This document shows, one piece after another, positions 1-7,893 of a stretch of DNA of 13,417 bases. A program made the translations under genes and the position numbers. The notes beneath the pieces were generated by a model. The model did not search any database and was not told the DNA's origin. It saw only the letters and a list, made by a program, of their open reading frames with translations. Origin of the DNA: Candidatus Zophobacter franzmannii (GTDB lineage Bacteria > Cloacimonadota > Cloacimonadia > Cloacimonadales > JAFGVF01); contig JAVCCX010000098.1 in the NCBI GenBank assembly GCA_030765245.1, forward strand, positions 1 to 13,417, read 5' to 3'. How positions within the stretch are numbered: position 1 is the first letter of the stretch; the number at the start of each line of letters is the position of its first letter.

Positions 1-360
1 ATAGATACGGAAGAAGATAGGTTATGGAGTGCATCAACTGCGTAGATGCTTTCGTACTGCGAGTGTCCTCGCTTGCTGATAATTCGTAGAATTATACTCT
101 TTGTGCAAACCTCGTTTGCAGAGCAACTCAGGAGAGTCGCACTACGGAAGTCGGTACTGACTATGTCAGTGTGAATTGACATCGGTCTTCGCCTAAAGGC
201 TCCGCCCCGACAGGTAGTAAATTTACTCGATGAAGCTAAAGCATCATTTCCCAGCCCCGAAGTGGGCTGAATATATTGTATTTATTCTTCACCATTGCAA
301 GGTCTACGACCATTCCAAAGGTAAACTAAAAGGCTTACTCAAATGAACCAAGAATAATCC
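1..360. other. Gene-free leader region rich in short perfect hairpins
   Basis: I see no credible coding region here. The stretch is packed with short perfect inverted repeats with small loops: GCATC/GATGC at 31-49, GCGAG/CTCGC at 59-72, ATAATTC/GAATTAT at 79-95, TGCAAAC/GTTTGCA at 104-120, ACTGAC/GTCAGT at 156-170, the palindrome AGTAAATTTACT at 216-227, and CAGCCC/GGGCTG at 252-269. I do not recognise a tRNA, tmRNA, SRP RNA or riboswitch. It could be decayed intergenic repeats or a structured RNA; the sequence alone does not decide. Confidence 0.5.
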
Positions 361-402
361 TTGACGAACATATGTTCATTTAAAAGAGTGAACCTATGTT
401 CA
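361..402 (+). promoter_or_regulatory. Putative promoter/operator with twin palindromes
   Basis: GAACATATGTTC at 366-377 is a perfect 12-bp palindrome. TGAACCTATGTTCA at 389-402 is the same motif with one mismatched pair, and the two centres are 24 bp apart. A TTGACG hexamer (361-366) abuts the first copy and could be a -35 box, but no convincing -10 follows at normal spacing. The second copy ends just before the AAGGAG ribosome-binding site of the DUF134 gene. Two copies of one dyad in front of a DNA-binding protein gene suggest autoregulation; this is inference. Confidence 0.65.
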
Positions 403-415
403 TTAAGGAGATTAA

Positions 416-901
416 ATGAGAAGCACAAGAAAGTGTCGATTGGTCTTGAATCCACCGAAGCACAGAGTCTTTAAGCCTACCGGTATTCCAGCTGATATGC
501 TAGAAGAAATTACTCTTACTATAGATGAGTATGAGGCAATCAGGTTGGCGGACTTTGAGGAGTTTGATCAGTTAGAAGCTTCAAAACGGATGGGTATATC
601 CAGACCTACTTTTACGCGACTCATTCAGAAAGCTCGTAAGAAGGTCTCAAGTTTCCTTATTGAAAGTAAATCGTTGATTATAGAGGGTGGAAACATCCAT
701 TTTAAACAGGATTTAGTGGAATGTACCCAATGCGGTACGAGAATAAAAGTTGATTTCGAAAAGAAGGAGACCGTTTGCCCCGAGTGTGGCTCAACTGCAT
801 TTGTTAGTATTGCAGAGCAATATGGACACGGTAGATGTTGTCGCAATCGCGGAGGAAACAATGGAAACGAACCCGGACATGGGCATGGTCGAAACAAATG
901 A
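416..901 (+). CDS. DUF134 (UPF0251) family DNA-binding protein
   Basis: A 161-residue protein of the DUF134/UPF0251 family, which I take to be the transcriptional regulator of the locus. The N-terminus (KCRLVLNPP, then an acidic 'TIDEYEAIRLADFE' stretch near 34-48) is typical of the family. A helix-turn-helix follows at about 52-76 (EASKRMGISRPTFTRLIQKA). A zinc-ribbon-like region has C103-x2-C106 and C121-x2-C124. The tail carries C141-C142 and a Gly/Asn/His-rich end (GHGHG), which may bind metal. The start is fixed by AAGGAG at 405-410, five bases before the ATG. Two palindromes directly upstream are the likely operator. The family occurs in anaerobes and archaea next to NifX-like and MinD-like genes, as here. 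The regulated signal is unknown; metal or Fe-S status is a guess. Confidence 0.85.
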   Translation: MRSTRKCRLVLNPPKHRVFKPTGIPADMLEEITLTIDEYEAIRLADFEEFDQLEASKRMGISRPTFTRLIQKARKKVSSFLIESKSLIIEGGNIHFKQDLVECTQCGTRIKVDFEKKETVCPECGSTAFVSIAEQYGHGRCCRNRGGNNGNEPGHGHGRNK

Positions 902-926
902 TAGGTAATTCCTTAAGGAGGATATT

Positions 927-1214
927 ATGCCAAGAGGAGACAGAACAGGACCGGAAGGAAGAGGTTCAATGACAGGACGTGGATTAGGCGACTGCAATAC
1001 CGGAAGCGGTGTTAGAGGTCGTTTCTTAGGACGCAGAGGTGGCGGTGGTCGTGGTTTAGGTAGAGGCTTTGGTAACGGAGCCGGCTACAGAGCAAATGAA
1101 GTAACCTATTCACCGGCAAGTGAGAAATCAGCACTCGAAGCTGAAGTCTCAATGTTACGTGATGAACTTGCTGCTGTTGAAAAACGCCTTACAGAAGTTC
1201 AGAAGAAAGATTAG
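927..1214 (+). CDS. DUF5320 family Gly/Arg-rich protein
   Basis: A 95-residue protein whose opening (MPRGDRTGPEGRGSMTGRG) matches the DUF5320 pattern. Residues about 1-55 are Gly/Arg-rich and low in complexity with one cysteine (C23). Residues about 64-93 form a short predicted coiled coil (heptad-like Leu/Val in LEAEVSMLRDELAAVEKRL). A strong AAGGAGG lies upstream, and the gene follows the DUF134 gene by 25 bases, so the two are almost certainly co-transcribed. DUF5320 proteins are regularly found beside NifX/ORP-like genes, but no biochemical function is established that I know of. The basic Gly-rich half could contact nucleic acid or act as a flexible scaffold, with the coiled coil giving oligomerisation; that is inference. 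Confidence 0.75.
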   Translation: MPRGDRTGPEGRGSMTGRGLGDCNTGSGVRGRFLGRRGGGGRGLGRGFGNGAGYRANEVTYSPASEKSALEAEVSMLRDELAAVEKRLTEVQKKD

Positions 1215-1258
1215 TTGTGTAAGGGTTGTCTTAGCTAAGGTTGAAATGGAGAGAGTAA

Positions 1259-1342
1259 ATGCGATTTACACTCAAGAATTCTTCATGTGAAGAGGATTTA
1301 GCAAACGGCAACCCTGAATATTACGGGAGGATGAATGGATGA
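1259..1342 (+). CDS. Possible 27-residue small ORF
   Basis: An ATG at 1259, with GGAGAG at 1248-1253 as a possible ribosome-binding site, opens a 27-codon frame (MRFTLKNSSCEEDLANGNPE, then YYGRMNG). It ends in TGA at 1340-1342 and so overlaps the first codons of the 85-residue protein gene. The overlap resembles translational coupling between operon genes. The peptide has one cysteine and no hydrophobic segment, and I recognise no family. It may equally be chance in a 120-base gap between genes. Confidence 0.35.
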   Translation: MRFTLKNSSCEEDLANGNPEYYGRMNG

Positions 1343-1592
1343 CAGAAACTTTAAATATAGAAACCGACGATTTAGAACATCAAAGGGTACTTCAAGAAGT
1401 CTCGTTGGGGGAATAGCAAGCGCTATATCGGCTTTCTTTACTGTCTCGGTTATTAACGATTTACGTAGAGAGAATGGTCTGATTAGCAGAACGATAAAGA
1501 AGCTTATTCAAGCTAAAAATAAACCAATAAAGAAAAAAGTCATCAAGGCAGATTATAAAGTCTATGATGTCAAGAATGAGGAGAAAAAGTGA
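1335..1592 (+). CDS. Unrecognised small basic protein with one hydrophobic segment
   Basis: An 85-residue protein I do not recognise. The N-terminus (1-21) is strongly basic (RNRRFRTSKGTSR). One hydrophobic stretch at about 22-41 (LVGGIASAISAFFTVSVI) could be a single membrane segment or amphipathic helix. The rest is Lys-rich (KNKPIKKKVIK). GGGAGG at 1325-1330 sits four bases before the ATG. The downstream NifX-like gene starts at a GTG whose last two bases are part of this gene's TGA stop, so the two are translationally coupled. That makes this a genuine operon member. The basic flanks and one membrane-like helix would allow a membrane-anchoring role; this is speculative. Confidence 0.6.
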   Translation: MDDRNFKYRNRRFRTSKGTSRSLVGGIASAISAFFTVSVINDLRRENGLISRTIKKLIQAKNKPIKKKVIKADYKVYDVKNEEKK

Positions 1593-1927
1593 ATAAAAAG
1601 ATAGCAATTCCAACAACAAGCAATGCTCTGAGTGCACATTTCGGTCACTGCGAGAAATTCGCAATCTATAATGTTGAAGATAATAAAATCGTTTCAACCG
1701 AGATGATTGCACCTCCACCACACGAACCCGGTTCTCACCCTAAATTCCTTAGAGAATTAGGCTGCGAAGTTATCATCGGTGGGGGAATGGGTTCAAGAGC
1801 TCAGGGTCTATTTGCTGATAATAATATTGAAGTATTCATTGGTGTTCCAGACCAATCTCTTGAAGAACTCGTACAAACTTACATTAATGGGCAAATGGTG
1901 TCTGGTGGCAATCTCTGTGACCATTAA
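1589..1927 (+). CDS. NifX/NifB-C-terminal-like (dinitrogenase FeMo-cofactor biosynthesis family) protein, copy 1
   Basis: A 112-residue single-domain protein of the family that includes NifX, NafY, the C-terminus of NifB, MTH1175 and the orange protein ORP. The signature is visible: a SAHFGHCEKFAIY segment (about 15-27) with H17, H20 and C21, a His/Pro loop (PPPHEPGSHPKF, 42-53), and a glycine-rich GGGMGSRA turn (64-71). The C-terminus ends NLCDH, adding possible metal ligands. The family is a small RNase H-like fold that binds Mo/Fe/S or Mo/Cu/S clusters. The start is GTG at 1589, overlapping the upstream stop, with GAGGAGA at 1578-1584. With no nitrogenase genes nearby, a role as cluster carrier or ORP-like protein is more likely than FeMo-co synthesis. 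Confidence 0.85.
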   Translation: MNKKIAIPTTSNALSAHFGHCEKFAIYNVEDNKIVSTEMIAPPPHEPGSHPKFLRELGCEVIIGGGMGSRAQGLFADNNIEVFIGVPDQSLEELVQTYINGQMVSGGNLCDH

Positions 1928-2162
1928 GGTCTAGAGCATGAGTGCCAACACTAATTATACACTGATTTAAACAACAATCATTTCGTCATACTGAGTGATG
2001 CGACCTGTCATCCGTAGCTTTATGCGAAGGATGAAGTATAGTATCGAAGTATGAATAAATGACTGTAAATGATGCACTAAATATTGTCTAATCCATCGAT
2101 AAACTTGATAGCAGGAACTCAGGATGACAACAAGTATAGTGTGTCTAATTGAAAGGCTTAAA
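1928..2162. other. Intergenic gap with dispersed-repeat remnants
   Basis: This 235-base gap separates the first NifX-like gene from the ATPase pair. It contains no gene and no clear terminator. Most of it is the repeat element described separately (1985-2128). TATAGT at 2135-2140 could be a -10 box, but no matching -35 is evident, so whether the ATPase genes have their own promoter is open. Confidence 0.5.
1985..2128. repeat. Intergenic inverted-repeat element, GTCATCCTGAG type
   Basis: The outer ends are inverted copies: GTCATACTGAGT (1985-1996) pairs with ACTCAGGATGAC (2117-2128) at 11 of 12 positions. Inside, TCATACT (1986-1992) pairs with AGTATGA (2048-2054), and TCATCC (2008-2013) pairs with GGATGA (2029-2034), so a nested hairpin can form. 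The wording resembles the dispersed 'GTCATCCTGAGCGAAGCGAAGGAT' repeats seen between genes in many genomes of uncultured anaerobes. The right end supplies an upstream in-frame ATG (2124) that would falsely extend the next gene. Confidence 0.6.
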
Positions 2163-3023
2163 ATGAAAATAGCTATTGCAAGCGGGAAAGGTGGGACAGG
2201 GAAAACAACTGTCGCCACCAATCTTGCTAAATATTTATCTGAGAACCGTAAGGTTGTTCTCGTTGATTTAGATGTGGAAGAGCCCAACTCAGGGCTGTTT
2301 CTTAATGGTTCTTTGATGAACCAAAAAGAGATGTTCAAGAAGATTCCAAATTGGGAATCTGAGAATTGCACGCTATGCGGAAAATGTCAAAGCGTGTGTA
2401 ATTTTAACGCAATTATGAAACTTGGGGAGAACATAATGGTCTTCCCTGAGTTGTGTCATAGTTGTTACGCATGTAGTGAACTGTGCCCTACGCAATCTCT
2501 CCCTATGATACCCATGAAGATGGGAATGCTAACTGAGTACAAGGTAGAGCAGCTTGGATTTGTTGGTAGCAAGCTTGACATAGGTCAGGAACAAGCAGTT
2601 CCACTTATTGCCCAAACTCTGGACTATGTGGATGAAATGTATTCTGATGACTATCTGAAACTGTATGATGCTCCTCCGGGGACATCATGTCCGGTGATAG
2701 AAGCTACTAAGGATGCTGATTTTATCTTCCTTGTTACTGAGCCAACACCATTTGGACTTCACGATATGAAGCTTGCAGTTGAAACAATGCGAGAGCTTAA
2801 GAAACCTATGGCTGTTATCATCAATCGGTATGGAATAGGTGATGCAGAGGTTGAGGCGTATTGTAAGGTTGAAGGGATAGATATCATTGCTAACTTCCCT
2901 AATCAACGCTATATCGCTGAGCTTTACTCACAAGGTAAGCTAATCTATCCTCATGTGCCTGAATTCAAAGCTGAACTTCTGAAGGCCGCTGACTATTGCA
3001 AACACTTGGTGAAGGAGAACTAA
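2163..3023 (+). CDS. MinD/Mrp-type P-loop ATPase with inserted 2x[4Fe-4S] ferredoxin domain, copy 1
   Basis: A 286-residue cytoplasmic ATPase of the ParA/MinD/Mrp (SIMIBI) class. The deviant Walker A is GKGGTGKTT (8-16), with the switch region VDLDVEEPN at 34-42. A ferredoxin insert carries two complete motifs: C69, C72, C75, C79 and C98, C101, C104, C108. DAPPGTSCP (169-177) is the Walker B/switch II region with a conserved cysteine. I chose the ATG at 2163 because GAAAGG (2151-2156) precedes it at good spacing and MKIAIASGKGG is the normal family N-terminus; an in-frame ATG at 2124 lies inside a repeat. The architecture matches the DVU2103/DVU2104-type proteins of Desulfovibrio ORP loci. 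It probably pairs with the next gene product. Cluster transfer or ATP-driven assembly is inferred. Confidence 0.88.
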   Translation: MKIAIASGKGGTGKTTVATNLAKYLSENRKVVLVDLDVEEPNSGLFLNGSLMNQKEMFKKIPNWESENCTLCGKCQSVCNFNAIMKLGENIMVFPELCHSCYACSELCPTQSLPMIPMKMGMLTEYKVEQLGFVGSKLDIGQEQAVPLIAQTLDYVDEMYSDDYLKLYDAPPGTSCPVIEATKDADFIFLVTEPTPFGLHDMKLAVETMRELKKPMAVIINRYGIGDAEVEAYCKVEGIDIIANFPNQRYIAELYSQGKLIYPHVPEFKAELLKAADYCKHLVKEN

Positions 3024-3024
3024 T

Positions 3025-3903
3025 ATGAAAGAAATCGTCATTATCTCCGGAAAGGGTGGTACAGGGAAGACCTCTCTGACTGCTTCATTTGCTATGCTTG
3101 CTGGTCAAACTGCTGTGATTGCTGATTGCGATGTTGATGCTGCTGATATGCATCTGCTTCTGAAACCTGAAAGAATCTTCGAAGAGGATTTCTATAGTGG
3201 TGTTGCAGCTGTAATTGATCAGGATAAGTGTATCCAATGTGGGAAATGCCAGGAAATCTGCCGGTTCAATGCAATTGATAATTCTACCGGTCAGTATCTC
3301 GTCAGTAATCTTAATTGTGAAGGTTGTGGCTATTGCGGTCATGTTTGCCCGGTTGGTGCAATTGAGATGATTGAACAGAATGTGGGGAAGTGCTACATTT
3401 CAAAAACCAAAGCTGACAACAAGATGGTGCATGCCGGACTTAAGATTGGAGCTGATAATTCGGGGAAACTGGTTGCAAAGGTTAAACACGAAGCAAAAGC
3501 AAGTGCCGAGAAAGATGGGAAAGAGTATATCATCGTTGATGGTTCCCCGGGGATCGGATGTCCGGTTGTTTCCTCACTCTCAGGTGCAGACTTTGTTGTC
3601 TTCGTAACTGAGCCAACCGTTTCAGGCATTCATGATCTGGAGAGAGTTTATCAACTCGTAAAGAAGTTCCAGATACCATCCGGTTGTATTATAAACAAAG
3701 CTGACCTTAATGAAAAGGTTAGCAAAGATATTGAAAAATTCCTCGCAGATAATGAGATAATCCATCTTACTAATCTGCCGTATGATGAGAGTTTCACAAC
3801 AGCTATGACAAAAGGTCAGACAATTGTGGAAGATAAAACAAGTCCGATTACTGCAAGCATTGAACAGTGCTGGCAAGACTTAAAAATAATATTGGAGAAA
3901 TAA
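3025..3903 (+). CDS. MinD/Mrp-type P-loop ATPase with inserted 2x[4Fe-4S] ferredoxin domain, copy 2
   Basis: A 292-residue paralogue of the preceding ATPase. The deviant Walker A GKGGTGKTS lies at 9-17, and DCDVDAADMH at 34-43 is the switch I region. The ferredoxin cysteines are C69, C72, C75, C79 and C98, C101, C104, C108, numerically the same positions as in copy 1. VDGSPGIGCP (171-180) is the Walker B/switch II segment with C179. Only one base separates its ATG from the upstream stop, and AAGGAG (3013-3018) lies within the end of the first ATPase gene. This tight packing suggests equimolar synthesis and probably a heterodimer, as expected of paired ATPases in ORP-like loci. Which metal cluster it handles cannot be read from the sequence. 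Confidence 0.88.
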   Translation: MKEIVIISGKGGTGKTSLTASFAMLAGQTAVIADCDVDAADMHLLLKPERIFEEDFYSGVAAVIDQDKCIQCGKCQEICRFNAIDNSTGQYLVSNLNCEGCGYCGHVCPVGAIEMIEQNVGKCYISKTKADNKMVHAGLKIGADNSGKLVAKVKHEAKASAEKDGKEYIIVDGSPGIGCPVVSSLSGADFVVFVTEPTVSGIHDLERVYQLVKKFQIPSGCIINKADLNEKVSKDIEKFLADNEIIHLTNLPYDESFTTAMTKGQTIVEDKTSPITASIEQCWQDLKIILEK

Positions 3904-4241
3904 TGAAAATAGCATTCACAACAAAAGGAATAGATTGGGATTCAAAGATGGACCCACGTTTCGGAAGAACTGAATTTATACTGGTGTATGATGTAGAAAA
4001 AGAAGATTTTACTCATGTAGATAATAGATCTATTGCTGATCAAGCACATGGTGCCGGCCCTAAAACGGCACAGTTACTTTTTGACCTTAAACCTGATGTC
4101 CTGATAACTGGAAATGGGCCGGGTGGAAATGCAGCCACTGTACTTGAAAAAGCTAACCTTAAGATTTATATCGGTGCTGGCGACATGACTGTCAAAGCTG
4201 CTTATGAAGCCTATAAAAATGGGAATTTGAAAGAGGGATAA
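3903..4241 (+). CDS. NifX/NifB-C-terminal-like protein, copy 2 (ORP-like)
   Basis: A 112-residue single-domain NifX-family protein. MDPRFGRTEFILVYD (16-30) is the family's conserved first segment, and ITGNGPGGNA (68-77) is the glycine turn. It lacks the HFGHC cluster of copy 1 and has no cysteine at all, so the two copies differ in likely ligands. I chose the ATG at 3903, which shares its A with the TAA stop of the upstream ATPase gene (TAATG) and has GGAG at 3894-3897; an in-frame ATG at 3867 lies inside the ATPase gene and is less likely. The coupling ties it to the ATPase pair. The ORP of Desulfovibrio, which binds a Mo-Cu-S cluster without cysteine ligation, is the closest concept; a direct ORP assignment is inference. 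Confidence 0.85.
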   Translation: MKIAFTTKGIDWDSKMDPRFGRTEFILVYDVEKEDFTHVDNRSIADQAHGAGPKTAQLLFDLKPDVLITGNGPGGNAATVLEKANLKIYIGAGDMTVKAAYEAYKNGNLKEG

Positions 4242-4285
4242 ACATAAACAAAGGATTGGTGTTAGTAATGGATAATAATCTATAG

Positions 4286-5433
4286 ATGAAGAAAAGTAAA
4301 AAGTTTCAATACGGGAATGTGCTCACAATTTCCTTAGCGCATCTTTCGCATGACCTGTATTCTTCGTTTCTGGCTCCAATCCTTCCACTTTTAATCGCAA
4401 AACTGGGGATCCCCCTATCATATGCCGGATTTCTGGATGTAGTGCGAAAACTACCCTCTTTATTTAATCCTCTGATTGGGCTGATTGCGGATAAGGTAAG
4501 TGTTAAATACTTTATCATTATCTCGCCTGCGATCACTGCCATTTCCATGAGTTTGTTAGGGATAGCGCCTAGTTATCCAATTGTTCTAATCCTTCTATTA
4601 GTAGCCGGTATTAGTAATACTCTCTTTCATGAGCCTTCACCGGTGATTGTAAAGAATGTCTCCGGTGATCAGATTGGTAAAGGTATGAGCTATTACATGC
4701 TGGGTGGTGAACTTGCCCGGACACTTGGTCCTCTTTTAATCACAACAGCTATCTCACTCTGGGGACTGGAAGGTTCATGGCGAGTAATGCCCATTGGGCT
4801 TGTTGCTTCGTTAATCCTCTATATAAAGCTTAGGAATGTGAGCGGGAATAAGGTCACGAAGAGAGAAAAAGGGGCTTGGGATACTGTTAAGAAACACCAT
4901 AAGTTCTTCGGACTGATTACCTGTATCTCTATGTTCAGAGCTACAATGCATATTTCCTTAACTCTATATCTGCCGACGTACTTAGTTGGTCAGGGTAAAT
5001 CGCTTTGGCTGTCAGGGATAGCTATAGCTCTTCTACAACTTGCAGGAGCAGTTGGCACCTTCTTTGCCGGACCATTATCTGACAGATTTGGCCGGAAGAA
5101 AATATTGTTAATGACGAGCATTGCTAATCCTATTCTCATGTGGCTTTTTGTCGCATCTGACACCATGTTACGAGTACCCATACTGATAGTTATCGGGTTC
5201 TCACTATTTGCTACAGGACCAATCCTCCTAGCTTTAGTTCAGGATACAGGTACCGAAAGACCATCACTCATGAACGGAGTCTATATGGCTCTTACATTTG
5301 GGATAGGCTCACTGATATCAGTCTTGATCGGGGTAGTAGGTGATTGGTTAGGACTAAATATGGCCTTCCAGATAAGCTCTTTCACTGCCTTGGGTGCAAT
5401 TCCATTTGTTTTGATGCTGAAGGATAGGAAAGC

Positions 5434-5437
<4 letters not shown>
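4286..5437 (+). CDS. MFS transporter, Fsr (fosmidomycin-resistance)-like
   Basis: A 383-residue inner-membrane protein with about twelve hydrophobic segments. Features recall the Fsr branch of the major facilitator superfamily: AHLSHDLYSSFLAPILPLL (18-36) in helix 1, LFHEPSPVIV (113-122) in helix 4, and GELARTLGPLL (141-151) in helix 5. MFS motif A is degenerate in the first half (GLIADKVSVKY, 65-75) and well formed in the second (GPLSDRFGRKK, 262-272). It follows the second NifX-like gene by 44 bases on the same strand with no terminator seen, so it may belong to the operon. The start is unusual: the ATG directly follows a TAG stop that ends an in-frame five-codon ORF (4268-4285), and no good ribosome-binding site is visible. 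The substrate is unknown; drug efflux is only a family-level expectation. Confidence 0.85.
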
Positions 5438-7810
<2,373 letters not shown>

Positions 7811-7834
7811 CTATATCTCCTTGGTCTTAATTAC

Positions 7835-7870
7835 AAAAAAAGCCGTGACCGAACTTAGCCGGCCAGGGCT
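7835..7870 (-). terminator. Rho-independent terminator after ftsH
   Basis: On the minus strand AGCCCTGGCCGG, loop CTAAGT, and TCGGTCACGGCT fold into a GC-rich stem with one mismatch and two G-U pairs, followed at once by seven T residues. It lies 24 bases past the ftsH stop and about 24 bases before the guaB start. It should end tilS-hpt-ftsH transcription. Because guaB begins so soon after it, partial read-through or attenuation is possible. Confidence 0.8.
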
Positions 7871-7876
7871 TGAAAT

Positions 7877-7882
7877 ATTATA
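7877..7882 (-). promoter_or_regulatory. Possible -10 box for guaB upstream of the terminator hairpin
   Basis: The minus strand reads TTGTATAAT, a consensus TATAAT with a TG immediately before it. The hexamer 17 bases upstream (AAAGAG) is not a -35 box, so support is limited to the -10. If used, transcription would start just before the hairpin plus T7, which would make the hairpin a candidate guaB attenuator. Confidence 0.35.
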
Positions 7883-7893
7883 CAACGGGAAGT

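Noticed and set aside
180..193. 14-base match CATCGGTCTTCGCC shared with 12923-12936
   Set aside because: One exact 14-mer pair is close to chance expectation for a window of this size, and the flanks do not extend the match.
1..360. CRISPR array or tRNA-like RNA
   Set aside because: The hairpins differ in sequence and spacing, with no repeated unit or spacer pattern, and no cloverleaf or CCA end could be made out.
2124..2162. Longer start for the first ferredoxin-ATPase
   Set aside because: The extra 13 codons begin inside a dispersed repeat end and lack family similarity; the ATG at 2163 has a ribosome-binding site and the usual N-terminus.
3867..3902. Longer start for the second NifX-like protein
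   Set aside because: It would lie entirely within the ATPase gene and add 12 residues absent from the family; TAATG coupling at 3901-3905 with GGAG upstream is better.
1589..4241. A nitrogenase cofactor (nif) cluster
   Set aside because: NifX-type domains are present, but no nifH, nifD, nifK, nifE, nifN or radical-SAM nifB is seen; the ATPases have ferredoxin inserts unlike NifH.
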